NCBI RefSeq assembly: GCF_051233475.1
Contig: NZ_JBKFGH010000004.1
Span: forward strand, 305,372 to 369,371
Reading direction: 5' to 3'
DNA: 64,000 nt
Origin: Bacillus_BU sp051233475
Lineage (GTDB): Bacteria; Bacillota; Bacilli; Bacillales; Cytobacillaceae
The notes beneath the pieces are model-generated. The model saw nothing but the letters and a program-made list of their open reading frames with translations. It was not told the origin of the DNA and searched no databases. The translations under genes and the position numbers were made by a program. Below, piece by piece: positions 33,090-41,909 of this stretch (position 1 is its first letter; each line of letters begins with the position of its first letter).

Positions 33090-34498
33090 CTTGAGATCAC
33101 CACACGGTTTCGGTTATTTTCATGGAAAACTTTTCCGGGATTTAAAATATTATTTGGATCTAATGCATCTTTAACTGCTCTCATTGCTGCAACTCCTTCT
33201 TTTCCTAGCTTTAATTCTAGGTAAGGAGCTTTTTCTGTGCCGATACCATGCTCTCCGGATATGGTACCGCCAAGTTTAACGGCAGCTTCAAAGATTTCTG
33301 CGAATGCTTGTTCAACGCGATGCATTTCTTCTTTGTTGCGAGCATCTGTTGGACAGGTTGGATGAAGGTTTCCGTCACCTGCATGACCGAACGTACAAAT
33401 TTTGACATTATATTTTTTGGCAATTTCATTGATCGCTTTAACCAAGTTGGCAACTTCAGATCTTGGTACAGTTGCATCCTCAAGGATGGTAGTAGGCTTT
33501 AAGCGAGCTAGTGCTGATAAAGCGGTACGGCGCGCTGTAGCAAGCTGGTTTGCTTCTTCATCATTCTTTGCAACTTGAATGGATGTTGCATTTTCGCCCT
33601 TACAAATCTCAGCGATTTTTTCCATATCACGAGCCACAATTTCTGCTGGTCCGTCTTGTTCGATTAGAAGAATGGCTTCAACATCAGTAGGAAGTCCGAT
33701 TTTTGTAGCGGCTTCAACCACTTGTATCGTCGCCTTATCCATGAATTCTAAAGTAGTAGGGATAATTTTAGCTGCAATAATTTTGGATACGGTTTTTGCA
33801 GCTGATTCAACGTCCTGATATAACGCTAATGCCGTCTTTTTCGTTTCCGGTTTAGGAACAAGCTTTAGAATCGCTTCTGTAATAATACCAAGAGTTCCTT
33901 CAGAACCAACCATCAGACGAGTAAAATCGTATCCGGCAACGTCTTTCGCTAATTTACCGCCAGTGCGGATAATATCACCGTTTGCTAAAACGACTTCAAG
34001 ACCAATTACATAATCCCGAGTAACACCGTATTTTAGACCGCGAAGACCGCCGGCATTTTCGGCAATATTTCCAACGATAGTTGAAATTTTTACTGTACCT
34101 GGATCTGGCGGATAGAATAAGCCTTCTGCTTCGACGGCTTTGATAATATCCATTGTAATAACGCCAGGCTCAACTGTAATCGTTAAGTTTTCTAAATCTA
34201 AATCCTTAATTTTATTCATATTTTTGAACAGCATTACAATTCCGGCCTGGGTTGGTGTACAGCCACCACTAAGGTTTGTGCCTGTACCGCGAGCGTAAAT
34301 AGGAATCGAATGCTCGTTACAAATTTTTACGATTTCTGAGACCTCTTTCGTGGTGCGGGGACTAATTACTGCATCTGGCATTGCCTGTCTGTTTGGTGTT
34401 GAATCGTAAGAATAGGAAAGTCGTCCAACACTTGAATCGTCATAGTTTTCCTGTCCAACAATAGCAATAAACTTTTTTGCTACTTCATTTGATATCAT
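33086..34498 (-). CDS. glcD: FAD-linked glycolate/D-lactate oxidase subunit
   Basis: A 470-residue flavoprotein of the GlcD/Dld type. The PCMH FAD-binding domain has IYARGTGTNLSGG and GSEGTLGIITEAI. The C-terminal domain has HAGDGNLHP and SGEHGIGTEK. It oxidises a 2-hydroxyacid to the 2-oxoacid and passes electrons to GlcF. A cre-like site lies 21-34 bases upstream, so glucose should repress the pair. A CdaR-type regulator is the next gene upstream on the same strand. Confidence 0.92.
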   Translation of the reverse strand: MISNEVAKKFIAIVGQENYDDSSVGRLSYSYDSTPNRQAMPDAVISPRTTKEVSEIVKICNEHSIPIYARGTGTNLSGGCTPTQAGIVMLFKNMNKIKDLDLENLTITVEPGVITMDIIKAVEAEGLFYPPDPGTVKISTIVGNIAENAGGLRGLKYGVTRDYVIGLEVVLANGDIIRTGGKLAKDVAGYDFTRLMVGSEGTLGIITEAILKLVPKPETKKTALALYQDVESAAKTVSKIIAAKIIPTTLEFMDKATIQVVEAATKIGLPTDVEAILLIEQDGPAEIVARDMEKIAEICKGENATSIQVAKNDEEANQLATARRTALSALARLKPTTILEDATVPRSEVANLVKAINEIAKKYNVKICTFGHAGDGNLHPTCPTDARNKEEMHRVEQAFAEIFEAAVKLGGTISGEHGIGTEKAPYLELKLGKEGVAAMRAVKDALDPNNILNPGKVFHENNRNRVVISR

Positions 34499-34518
34499 GT
34501 TGATTCCCCCAATTAATT

Positions 34519-34532
34519 ATTAAGCGCTTACA
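34519..34532 (-). promoter_or_regulatory. cre-like CcpA site upstream of glcD
   Basis: TGTAAGCGCTTAAT on the minus strand matches the cre consensus at 12 of 14 positions and has a perfect 10-bp palindromic core, TAAGCGCTTA. Its position, just before the glcD start, fits repression. Confidence 0.6.
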
Positions 34533-34612
34533 AAACCCCATACAATAATGTAAACATTATTACTATAATAAGTATAAAAAAAGGGGGGATTGTTTTCTAT
34601 GGATGAACCGAC

Positions 34613-34635
34613 AAAAAAGAGCCTTATTTAGGCTC
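34613..34635 (-). terminator. Terminator overlapping the end of the cdaR-like gene
   Basis: On the minus strand GAGCC / GGCTC with a seven-base loop containing the stop codon is followed by TTTTTT. Confidence 0.75.
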
Positions 34636-35748
34636 CCTTTTTGTTGATTCATCTAATATTTGTAGGCTTAAAAATAAAGTAAGTAAATCATGAATGTTTG
34701 ATGGATCAAGATTTGTAAGTTCATATATTTTTTTTAGACGATAATGAAGCGTGTTGATGTGCACATGAAGTGAAGAAGCAGTATTTTTTAGGGAATGATT
34801 ATTTTCAAATAATTTTCTTAGGGTAGTAATTAATTCTTCTTCGGACACAATCGGGCCAATGGTTCTTCGTAAGAAAGTCATTTTCGTTTCAGTGTTTACT
34901 TCATCTAATATCATTTCAATCGTTAAATCTTCATCAAAAATGATCGTTGATTGCGAAGTAGTGGAGCGGAGTGCTCTTTCTGCTTGCTTATAAGACAAAG
35001 TCATTTCTTTGGGAGAAACCTTTTGCCCAACCCCAATCGACATCATCGAATGAAGGTGTTCCTCAAGAAAATTTTGAAAGGAGGTTATGTAGTGAACCAC
35101 TTGTTCCCGACTTTCATGGTCCGTTGCTTTGCGGAGCATAAGGATTCGATTGTTACCCCAGCGCATAAGAATGTCACCTTTTTTCGCGTTATTCCATTTT
35201 GAAAAAGAGCTGTATATGTCACGAAGTATGAGATGCTCAAACTGGTGTAATTCAATCATAATAGCCTGTCTTTTAGCCGAAAGATCCACGTTTAACAGTT
35301 TGGCTTGATTTAAAAAAACTGAATCCCATTCACGATTTTGTATCCAATCAAAAATAAATGCTTCAATGGCCCTTGATTGTAGTTCAAGCTGCTGTGAAAA
35401 ATAATTTTCACTTACTAACATTTCGGTCATCTTCCGAATAATTTCCCCGTAAGGCGATACTTTCCCAGGATCTCCTGTAATTCCGATAACACCGATTACA
35501 TCTCTTCGAAAAAAGACAGGCAGGTTGATCCCCGCTCGAACGCCAACTAATTTTCTTTCGTCTTTTTCTGAAATAACGAATTTTTCTTTTTTTTGAGCTG
35601 CAATAAGGGCACCTTGATGAAAATTCCCAATCCTGTTTTTTTCTGTGCTCGCGATAATGGTTCCCTCAGTATTGACGATAATAATATCTTCACCAATTAA
35701 TCTCTTCACATCTTTAACAATTTTTTCAGCAATTGCTGGGAAAAGCAT
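34624..35748 (-). CDS. CdaR-family transcriptional regulator
   Basis: A 374-residue regulator with an N-terminal sugar-diacid recognition domain (about 1-135; IVNTEGTIIAST, GVIGITGDP), a middle GGDEF-like degenerate region and a C-terminal PucR-type helix-turn-helix (NTASSLHVHINTLHYRLKKI). Such proteins activate genes for glycolate, glycerate or sugar diacids. Its position directly upstream of glcDF suggests it controls them in response to glycolate or a related acid. The ligand is inferred. Confidence 0.88.
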   Translation of the reverse strand: MLFPAIAEKIVKDVKRLIGEDIIIVNTEGTIIASTEKNRIGNFHQGALIAAQKKEKFVISEKDERKLVGVRAGINLPVFFRRDVIGVIGITGDPGKVSPYGEIIRKMTEMLVSENYFSQQLELQSRAIEAFIFDWIQNREWDSVFLNQAKLLNVDLSAKRQAIMIELHQFEHLILRDIYSSFSKWNNAKKGDILMRWGNNRILMLRKATDHESREQVVHYITSFQNFLEEHLHSMMSIGVGQKVSPKEMTLSYKQAERALRSTTSQSTIIFDEDLTIEMILDEVNTETKMTFLRRTIGPIVSEEELITTLRKLFENNHSLKNTASSLHVHINTLHYRLKKIYELTNLDPSNIHDLLTLFLSLQILDESTKREPK

Positions 35749-35825
35749 CCGTTTCCCCCCTTAATGATTACTTTTAAATATTATTATAATAGAACTTTTT
35801 TAGGGACGCTTAAGTAATTTTTCGA

Positions 35826-35857
35826 AAAAAGAAGAAACCGCAGGGGTCTCCCTGCGG
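35826..35857 (-). terminator. Terminator of the DUF3905-like gene
   Basis: A perfect stem, CCGCAGGG / CCCTGCGG, with loop GTCT; T-rich on the minus-strand side. Confidence 0.8.
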
Positions 35858-35874
35858 GTATGGATTTTATCGTG

Positions 35875-36219
35875 TCAATCCTTGCCGTTGCTAACATCTT
35901 TCGTGGGATGCATAAAAGGGTAGCTTTGAGGCTTTCGCTTGCTTTCGAGTAATTCCCGATTTTCTGGAGTATTCCAGCCGATGTCATTGGTTGGATGAAC
36001 CCACTCATCTCCAGACATGATTTCTGGGTCGGTTTCCTTGCTCCAATTTTCCAATGGAGATTCTGGAGAAGAGTATTGACTGTCACCGATTGTCACACCA
36101 AATGAGTTTACAAAAGGTGGTTGCATTTTGATTCCAGTCCCCTTAAAACAAGGTGCGTTAATTTGATGGGGGAGGGTTTCGTCAATGCCAATGTTCTGCT
36201 GTTTTGTTTCGTCCTCCAT
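35875..36219 (-). CDS. Small hydrophilic Bacillus protein (DUF3905-like)
   Basis: A 114-residue soluble protein with no signal or membrane segment. The DEWVHPTNDIGWNTPENREL stretch is like the DUF3905 family found in Bacillus; function is unknown. Family recall is moderate. The start has AAGGGG upstream. It is divergent from two small basic/hydrophilic genes, which share its style of disordered, Asn/Pro-rich sequence and may be spore-associated, though no sporulation promoter was found. Confidence 0.6.
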   Translation of the reverse strand: MEDETKQQNIGIDETLPHQINAPCFKGTGIKMQPPFVNSFGVTIGDSQYSSPESPLENWSKETDPEIMSGDEWVHPTNDIGWNTPENRELLESKRKPQSYPFMHPTKDVSNGKD

Positions 36220-36369
36220 TTTATCAGCCCCTTTTTGTTTATTTTTTGTTTGAAAGAAGAAATTATGAGTGATTTCAACCTGCCTTTATGTGGAATTTTT
36301 AGAATGAATGTTTTTTGTTTCAACAAACAAAAATAAGTAAGAACACTAATGAGTTACGAGGAGGTTATT

Positions 36370-36555
36370 ATGGCAAAGAGAAAAGCGAAATTTGATGCAG
36401 TTGAAAAATACAGCAAAACCCCGCACAAAAATATTCAGGAATCAGAGTTTTCCGCTGAATTTGATACAGGAGAAAACCCAATGAAAGGCGCCAATCGCAA
36501 TTCAAAACAGGGGAGAAAGGGAAAAGGTAAGCACAATGAAAGACCAATTGAATAA
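36370..36555 (+). CDS. Small basic protein, 61 residues
   Basis: A very hydrophilic protein (MAKRKAKFDAVEKYSKTP opening, KQGRKGKGKHNERP end) with no recognised domain. ATG 36370 follows GAGGAGG closely, so translation is likely. It resembles small spore-core or coat-type proteins in composition only. The next gene begins inside its last 20 bases in another frame. Confidence 0.5.
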   Translation: MAKRKAKFDAVEKYSKTPHKNIQESEFSAEFDTGENPMKGANRNSKQGRKGKGKHNERPIE

Positions 36556-36682
36556 CACTGGTCAAAACAATACAAATGTGGAATTCGGAATTGAATTTGG
36601 AGATATAAATGGTGCTAAATTAATTGAGTATCCTTTTATGAATCAAAATCAAATTAAAAGGAAAAAGCCAAAGAAGAAATAA
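36536..36682 (+). CDS. Small protein, 48 residues, overlapping the previous gene
   Basis: This frame (MKDQLNNTGQNNTNVEFGIE opening, KRKKPKKK end) starts at 36536 with AAAGGTAA upstream and overlaps the 61-residue gene by 20 bases in the +1 frame. It ends two bases before a strong terminator stem, which supports a real two-gene operon. No family is recognised. Asn-rich start and lysine-rich tail are the only features. Confidence 0.45.
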   Translation: MKDQLNNTGQNNTNVEFGIEFGDINGAKLIEYPFMNQNQIKRKKPKKK

Positions 36683-36684
36683 AA

Positions 36685-36727
36685 AAGATCAGCCATTCCG
36701 AAGTGAATAATAAGGATGGCTGATCTT
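36685..36727. terminator. Bidirectional terminator
   Basis: AAGATCAGCCAT-CC / GG-ATGGCTGATCTT stem with a loop of about 14 bases. It serves the small genes to the left and the radical SAM gene to the right. Confidence 0.8.
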
Positions 36728-36736
36728 GATAATTAG

Positions 36737-38476
36737 TTACCTAATCGTAAACAGAATCGCTTTCGTATTTTCCGGCTGATAATAGGCGAGGAGTTTATAG
36801 TTCCCTTTCAGTATTGTTCCGGAATGAAGGTATTCCTCTAAATCAAAATGAAGCTCCTCCATTACTGTTAACTTGTACAAATCCTTTTCGGAAAGGCTCA
36901 AATCTTCAAACGCAGCGCCCAGCAATTCAGGTGCAGCCAAGATTGCCTGGTAGGTCTCCGTTCTTTCCTGTTTAGCCATTCGATCGTCCCACCATGGTTT
37001 TCTAGGCTTGTACTTTTGGTTACGCAAATAATCATACTTCATTAATCCCTCGATAATCGAAAAATCGGATAGATTTTGCTCTTTGAGAAATTGAGATAAT
37101 CTTCTAAATAAATCCTCTAATTGATGCCCGATACGTGCCCATCCCTGTTCATCCCAATAGGAGCCAAATTGCTGAAAGAAATCAAAAGGTGTGGAAAACA
37201 CGTTAGATACAAGGTACTCAATGGTGGTATCCATACGATGGTCATTCCAATATTTTTCGAGTACGTCCTCTACTTGTTTAATCCTGATGATATCATTGAA
37301 AGACAGTACATTGTTTCCCAGTATTTCATATGGGGGATAGTCCATATAAATATACTGGTACTCACTTGCATTTCGTCTTACTCCGGTTCCATGGAGCATT
37401 TTTAAAAAGCCAAGCTGAAGCTCTTCAGGTCTAAGGGCAAACACATCATTAAACGTTTTTCGAAAGCTTTGATAATCTTCCTCTGGAAGTCCGGCGATTA
37501 AATCAAGATGTTGATCGATTTTTCCGCCTTCTTTAATCATGGTGACCGTTCTTGTTAGCTTGTCAAAATTTTGCTTTCGATTTACGAGTTCATTGGTTAA
37601 ATCATTGGTCGATTGAACTCCGATTTCAAATCGGAATAAACCCGGTGGTGCCGACTCATTAAGAAATTGAATGACTTCAGGGCGCATGATATCAGCGGTA
37701 ATTTCGAACTGAAAAACGGTTCCAGGAACATGCTCATCAATCAAAAATTGAAAAATATCCATAGCGTAACTCCTGCTGATATTAAAGGTCCGATCGAGGA
37801 ACTTAATCGTTTTTGCCCCGTTGTTCATTAAATAGCGAAGTTCCTCTTTTATTTTTTCGCGATCAAAGTAACGAACGCCAACCTCAATTGATGATAAACA
37901 AAACTGACAGCTAAATGGACAGCCACGGCTCGTTTCGATATAGGTTATCCGTTTTGAAAGATTAGGGAGGTCTTCCTTGAAGCGGAAAGGTGATGGGAGC
38001 TCACGAAGGTCAATTTTGTTCATCTGTCTGTTCACGATCACTTTTCCTGCTGATCGATAGGCGAGACCTGGCACTGATTCATATCCCATCGCGTTTTGAA
38101 TTTGTTCCAGTAATTGTTTAAACGTTGCTTCACCTTCACCTGTTACGATAAAGTCAAACTCCTGGATGCGATTCATCCAGTCTTCAACATCATAGGAAAC
38201 CTCAGGACCACCGACAATGATAAGAATGTTTGGGTTGATTTTCTTAATCATTTGAATGACCTTTATCGTTTCTTCGATATTCCAAATATAGCAACTAAAT
38301 CCGATTACATTTGGATTTTTTTGAATTAAATCGGTTACGATGCTTAAAGTTGGATCTTTAATTGTATATTCTGGTATCTCAATGTTGAAATCGGGTTCAC
38401 TATATGCTTTTAAGTATCGAATCGCCAAATTGGTGTGAATATACTTGGCGTTAAGAGTAGTACAAATAATGTTCAT
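36737..38476 (-). CDS. B12-binding-domain radical SAM protein (DUF4080 type)
   Basis: A 579-residue protein. An N-terminal cobalamin-binding-like Rossmann domain (about 1-140; IGFSCYIWNIEETI, IIVGGPEVSYD) is followed by a radical SAM core with CPFSCQFC (around residue 190) and a C-terminal DUF4080-like domain (from about 380). The B12-binding His motif DxHxxG is not visible, so cobalamin binding is uncertain. The family is widespread in Firmicutes and its reaction is unknown. The gene is monocistronic, between two repeats/terminators. Confidence 0.85.
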   Translation of the reverse strand: MNIICTTLNAKYIHTNLAIRYLKAYSEPDFNIEIPEYTIKDPTLSIVTDLIQKNPNVIGFSCYIWNIEETIKVIQMIKKINPNILIIVGGPEVSYDVEDWMNRIQEFDFIVTGEGEATFKQLLEQIQNAMGYESVPGLAYRSAGKVIVNRQMNKIDLRELPSPFRFKEDLPNLSKRITYIETSRGCPFSCQFCLSSIEVGVRYFDREKIKEELRYLMNNGAKTIKFLDRTFNISRSYAMDIFQFLIDEHVPGTVFQFEITADIMRPEVIQFLNESAPPGLFRFEIGVQSTNDLTNELVNRKQNFDKLTRTVTMIKEGGKIDQHLDLIAGLPEEDYQSFRKTFNDVFALRPEELQLGFLKMLHGTGVRRNASEYQYIYMDYPPYEILGNNVLSFNDIIRIKQVEDVLEKYWNDHRMDTTIEYLVSNVFSTPFDFFQQFGSYWDEQGWARIGHQLEDLFRRLSQFLKEQNLSDFSIIEGLMKYDYLRNQKYKPRKPWWDDRMAKQERTETYQAILAAPELLGAAFEDLSLSEKDLYKLTVMEELHFDLEEYLHSGTILKGNYKLLAYYQPENTKAILFTIR

Positions 38477-38503
38477 GCTATTTTCCCCTTAAAAATTTGA
38501 TGA

Positions 38504-38652
38504 TTGTCCAGCTACAGCGCCCAGCGCCTAGTGGACTTCACTCACCTCCCTACGATAAGTCAACATCGAATCGCTATCGCTCTTCGTGTTTCCTTTATCT
38601 CAGTCGGTGAGCTCCAGTCCTGTCGTGCGCTGCCCGGGCGCTTTCGCTTTTC
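38504..38652. repeat. Dispersed Bacillus-type repeat (TGTCCAGCTACAGCG family)
   Basis: A GC-richer block starts with TGTCCAGCTACAGCG and ends with GCGCTTTCGCTTTTC. The same ends, in the other orientation, bound the insert at 62451-62575. The interior here is different. Such blocks are frequent between Bacillus genes and probably fold as RNA. It encodes no convincing protein. Confidence 0.75.
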
Positions 38653-38721
38653 TTATAAAAACCATAGTAATTATAGTCTAGTATGAGCGAAATTGATAGG
38701 TGGAAAACCAGCGAACAAGAA

Positions 38722-38755
38722 AAAAGCATTTTCCACAAAGGAAAATGCTTTTTTG
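38722..38755 (-). terminator. Terminator of the lactate permease gene
   Basis: AAAAGCATTTTCC / GGAAAATGCTTTT, a perfect 13-bp stem, with T-runs on both sides. Confidence 0.9.
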
Positions 38756-38766
38756 TAAACTTCGAC

Positions 38767-40461
38767 TTAAGGAATCATCCAAGAGAATACAGTGTGTTGT
38801 AAGAAAGTCATTACACAGATGATTAACACTAAGAAGAAGCTGTATTTAATTGTGAAACGGAAAAGTTCACTTTCTTTACCAGCTAATCCTACTGCTGCAC
38901 AAGCAACTGCAATGGATTGTGGTGAAATCATTTTTCCTGTTACCCCACCAGAAGAGTTAGCTGCAACAGCAAGTACAGGGTCCATTCCTACAGACATAGC
39001 TGTAATCTTTTGTAGGTTTCCGAATAGTAAGTTTGCAGAAGTATCGGAACCAGTGATGAATACTCCCAACCAACCAAGTAATGGCGAGAAGAATGGGAAT
39101 AAAGAACCTGTTTTCGCTAAAGACATACCAAGAGTGGTACTCATACCAGATGAGTTCGTTACATAAGCGAAACCTACTACAGATGCAATTGTAATAAGTG
39201 GGTATTTTAATTCGTTTAACGTTTCACCTAATGTTGTTACCCAATCGCCCCAAGATATTTTTGTAATGAATTTTGTAATCACACACGCAATTAAAATCGC
39301 TGTACCAGCAGCGGCTAATACTTCAAGCTTATAAACTGCTAACACTGGTTGTCCAGCTGTATTGATTACTTTATTACTTAACCCAGGAACCTCAGGCATG
39401 AATGTTAATGAGTGTCCAATTGGATTAATCGCTTTTAGAACAGCGTTGGTTCCTTCATAGTGACCAGCAAGAGCCAGCTTAATTGCTGGAATACCCCATA
39501 GAGAGATAATACCTGTTAATACTAAGAATGGAGACCAAGCTTTGAATACTTGTCCGCTTGTATATGAAACTTTGTTTTCTGAACTTTTCTTTGCTGTAGC
39601 ACTAGCTGCTGCCATTTCCTGTTCTGCACCAAAACGGAAGATTGTCGCAGGTTTCCAGAACTTTAAGAAAGCGGCTGTTGCAAATAAGGAAACTAATGCT
39701 GATAAAATATCCGGAAGCTCAGGTCCTAAGAAGTTTGAACTTAAGTATTGAGTAATGGCAAACGAAAAACCTGAAACTAAAATGGCTGGTAAAACTTCCA
39801 TTGTACGTTTGAAACCAGTCATAATGAATACTAAGAAAAATGGAATAAATGCTGATAGGAATGGTAACTGACGACCAACCATTTTAGAAATTTCCATAGC
39901 TGGAATTCCAGTTGGTCCTTCTACTGCGATAATTGGAATCCCGATAGCACCGAATGCTACTGGTGCAGTGTTAGCGATTAAGCATAGCCCTGCAGCGTAA
40001 AGTGGGTTAAATCCTAATCCAACAAGTAATGCTGCTGAAATCGCAACTGGTGCACCGAAACCTGCAGCACCTTCAAGGAATGCTCCGAATGAGAACGCTA
40101 CCAATAATGCTTGTAAACGACGGTCTTCAGTAATCGATAGGACTGAACTGCGAATGATATCGAATTGTCCTGTTTTAACAGTAATTTTATAAAGGAATAC
40201 AGATGTGATGATAATCCAGCCGATCGGTAAGATTCCGTAAACGGCACCTTGTGAAGCAGACATTACGGCCATACCAGCTGGCATTTTGTAGAAGAATATT
40301 GCAACAAGTAAAGCAACAAGCAAGGTTGTTAATCCAGCAATATAGCCTTTCATTCTCTTAATAGCTAGAGCCCAGAAAAAATACAAAATTGGAATAAGTG
40401 CTACTACTGCTGACCAAAGGAGACTATCTCCTACAGCTGTAAAATTTTGTGTGAATGTCAT
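38767..40461 (-). CDS. L-lactate permease, LctP family
   Basis: A 564-residue membrane protein with about 13 helices. It shows the LctP signatures FGAFLEGAAGFGAPVAISAA and FITGSDTSANLLFGNLQ. It imports lactate, and in some bacteria glycolate, with protons. It faces away from lutR and shares its control region, which has a cre-like site at 40554. With lutABC and glcDF it forms a lactate/2-hydroxyacid use cluster. Confidence 0.92.
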   Translation of the reverse strand: MTFTQNFTAVGDSLLWSAVVALIPILYFFWALAIKRMKGYIAGLTTLLVALLVAIFFYKMPAGMAVMSASQGAVYGILPIGWIIITSVFLYKITVKTGQFDIIRSSVLSITEDRRLQALLVAFSFGAFLEGAAGFGAPVAISAALLVGLGFNPLYAAGLCLIANTAPVAFGAIGIPIIAVEGPTGIPAMEISKMVGRQLPFLSAFIPFFLVFIMTGFKRTMEVLPAILVSGFSFAITQYLSSNFLGPELPDILSALVSLFATAAFLKFWKPATIFRFGAEQEMAAASATAKKSSENKVSYTSGQVFKAWSPFLVLTGIISLWGIPAIKLALAGHYEGTNAVLKAINPIGHSLTFMPEVPGLSNKVINTAGQPVLAVYKLEVLAAAGTAILIACVITKFITKISWGDWVTTLGETLNELKYPLITIASVVGFAYVTNSSGMSTTLGMSLAKTGSLFPFFSPLLGWLGVFITGSDTSANLLFGNLQKITAMSVGMDPVLAVAANSSGGVTGKMISPQSIAVACAAVGLAGKESELFRFTIKYSFFLVLIICVMTFLQHTVFSWMIP

Positions 40462-40553
40462 AATACTCCCCCAAGTATTTCGATTTTTATTTTATTTTTA
40501 TTATTTATCCCCATATAACACTATTGAACTATTTCACTCCTTCCAACTTATCT

Positions 40554-40567
40554 AGTAAACGCTTTCA
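40554..40567. promoter_or_regulatory. cre-like CcpA site between lctP and lutR
   Basis: AGTAAACGCTTTCA matches the cre consensus at 13 of 14 positions. It lies about 93 bases upstream of the permease start and 210 upstream of lutR. The rest of 40462-40776 is AT-rich with no other clear site. Confidence 0.65.
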
Positions 40568-40776
40568 ATACTGTTTAAAAAATTTTAATAGTCACGATAA
40601 GAAAAAATATGACTATGTAAGTCGAATTATAGATATATTATGTCGAAAAAACAATATTTTTATTAAAAATTTTCTTAATAAAATTTTAGATAGCTATTTT
40701 TTGTCCGTTATAATAGGTTTTAAGGAGGTGGAGTAATAGTTTATTAAATTAAATATGACAGGGAGCAGGGGTTTTT

Positions 40777-41508
40777 TTGCAATATAAACCAATTAAATCA
40801 TTAAAAATATATGAAGAGGTCACCGAAGCGTTATTAGAAATGATCCGTGGCGGAAGATTAAAGCCAGGAGACAAATTGGATTCTGTTCAACAGCTGGCTG
40901 AAAAATTTCAGGTTGGCCGAGCGAGTGTCAGAGAAGCATTAACGGCCTTAAAGGCGATGGGATTAGTTCATATGAAACAGGGGGAAGGGACTTATGTTTG
41001 CGAATTTGAACCAAATCAAATTTCCTCCCCATTATCGACGGCGATCCTTATGAACAAATGGGATGTAAGAAACCTCCTTGAGGTTAGACGAATTATTGAA
41101 GCCGGTACTGCATCTGCTGCCGCCAATAAAGCCACCGAGGAGGACTTGTTGCTAATATCAAATGCACTAATTGAAATGAGTAATACACTTGGAGATGAAG
41201 AGCTAGGCGAAAAGGCGGATTTGCAATTTCATATGGCTATCGCCCAAGCTTCTGGGAACCCCTTATTAGTAAGTTTGATGGAGCATGTTTCTGGGATGAT
41301 TGTTGATGCAATGAAGGAAACACGCCGCTTAGTGTTTTACTCCAATCAGACAACGATGGAGCAATTATATGAGGAGCACAAGAGGATTTTCGAGGCGATT
41401 CAGGAGCGGAATGAGGACAAAGCTCGGAAAGCGATGCTCACACATTTAGATAATTTAGAACCGATTATTGAAAACTGTACCGATCAATTTGAACTAATAA
41501 TCAAATAG
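40777..41508 (+). CDS. lutR: FadR-type GntR regulator LutR
   Basis: A 243-residue GntR regulator with an N-terminal winged helix (QQLAEKFQVGRASVREALTA, residues about 36-58) and a C-terminal FCD ligand domain with the metal-binding residues in DLQFHMAIAQASG and EEHKRIFEAI. In Bacillus, LutR represses the lactate operon. Its place between the permease and lutABC supports this. The start is TTG at 40777. An exact match to the LutR operator pattern lies upstream of lutA. Confidence 0.88.
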   Translation: MQYKPIKSLKIYEEVTEALLEMIRGGRLKPGDKLDSVQQLAEKFQVGRASVREALTALKAMGLVHMKQGEGTYVCEFEPNQISSPLSTAILMNKWDVRNLLEVRRIIEAGTASAAANKATEEDLLLISNALIEMSNTLGDEELGEKADLQFHMAIAQASGNPLLVSLMEHVSGMIVDAMKETRRLVFYSNQTTMEQLYEEHKRIFEAIQERNEDKARKAMLTHLDNLEPIIENCTDQFELIIK

Positions 41509-41523
41509 CTCTTTTATTGTTTT

Positions 41524-41710
41524 AGGCTGAGTTAAAGCCCAATGTTGATTTTTTCTACAATGTTGATTGGAGCGGAAGGCGCTTGACTCCTGCGGGAGCA
41601 GCGGGACAGGTGAGACCCCACAGGAGCTTTAGCTCCGAGGAGGCTCACCGCCCGCCCCGCGGAAAGCAAGCGCCTGGAGCGGAAATCAACAGTCAAGTTT
41701 AACAAAGCCT
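41524..41710. repeat. Long dispersed Bacillus repeat (GTTGATTGGAGCGGAAG family), intact copy
   Basis: Ends are AGGCTGAGTTAAA and TTTAACAAAGCCT (imperfect inverted repeat), with inner TGTTGATTGGAGCGGAAGGCG / GCGGAAATCAACAG. The GC-rich centre (CTCCTGCGGGAGCAGCGGGA; TAGCTCCGAGGAGGCTCA) folds into several hairpins. It is one of three family members in the window (44851, 62333). It sits between the lutR stop and its terminator and has no coding capacity. Confidence 0.85.
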
Positions 41711-41716
41711 TGTTTT

Positions 41717-41746
41717 GAAAAACGACCTACAGATGGTCGTTTTTTA
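41717..41746 (+). terminator. Terminator after lutR
   Basis: GAAAAACGACC / GGTCGTTTTTT stem with a seven-base loop and T-run. Confidence 0.85.
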
Positions 41747-41775
41747 AAATTTCCGACCATTATAATAAATATTAT

Positions 41776-41789
41776 TGAAAACACTTTCA
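41776..41789 (+). promoter_or_regulatory. cre-like CcpA site upstream of lutA
   Basis: TGAAAACACTTTCA matches the cre consensus at 13 of 14 positions (A for G in the central CG). It lies about 120 bases before lutA and predicts glucose repression. Confidence 0.6.
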
Positions 41790-41842
41790 AAAACTTATAT
41801 TTATATAGTAATATAAGTGTAAATGTTATTTTTGTTATTATA

Positions 41843-41855
41843 GTCATCTGATGAC
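41843..41855 (+). promoter_or_regulatory. LutR operator upstream of lutA
   Basis: GTCATCTGATGAC is a perfect palindrome containing TCATC-N-GATGA, the pattern I recall as reported for LutR of Bacillus subtilis. It lies 55 bases before the lutA start, probably near the transcription start. Confidence 0.65.
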
Positions 41856-41909
41856 CGGTTGACTTGGTTTGAGGATGAGACGACATTCCGGTTTGGAGGA
41901 GAAAAAAAG

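Noticed and set aside
34599..34631. Ten-codon plus-strand frame after AGGGGGG
   Set aside because: The ribosome binding site is good, but the peptide is very short and runs into the terminator of a convergent gene; kept only as a curiosity.
38504..38686. 60-residue plus-strand reading frame
   Set aside because: It lies inside a dispersed repeat with no ribosome binding site.
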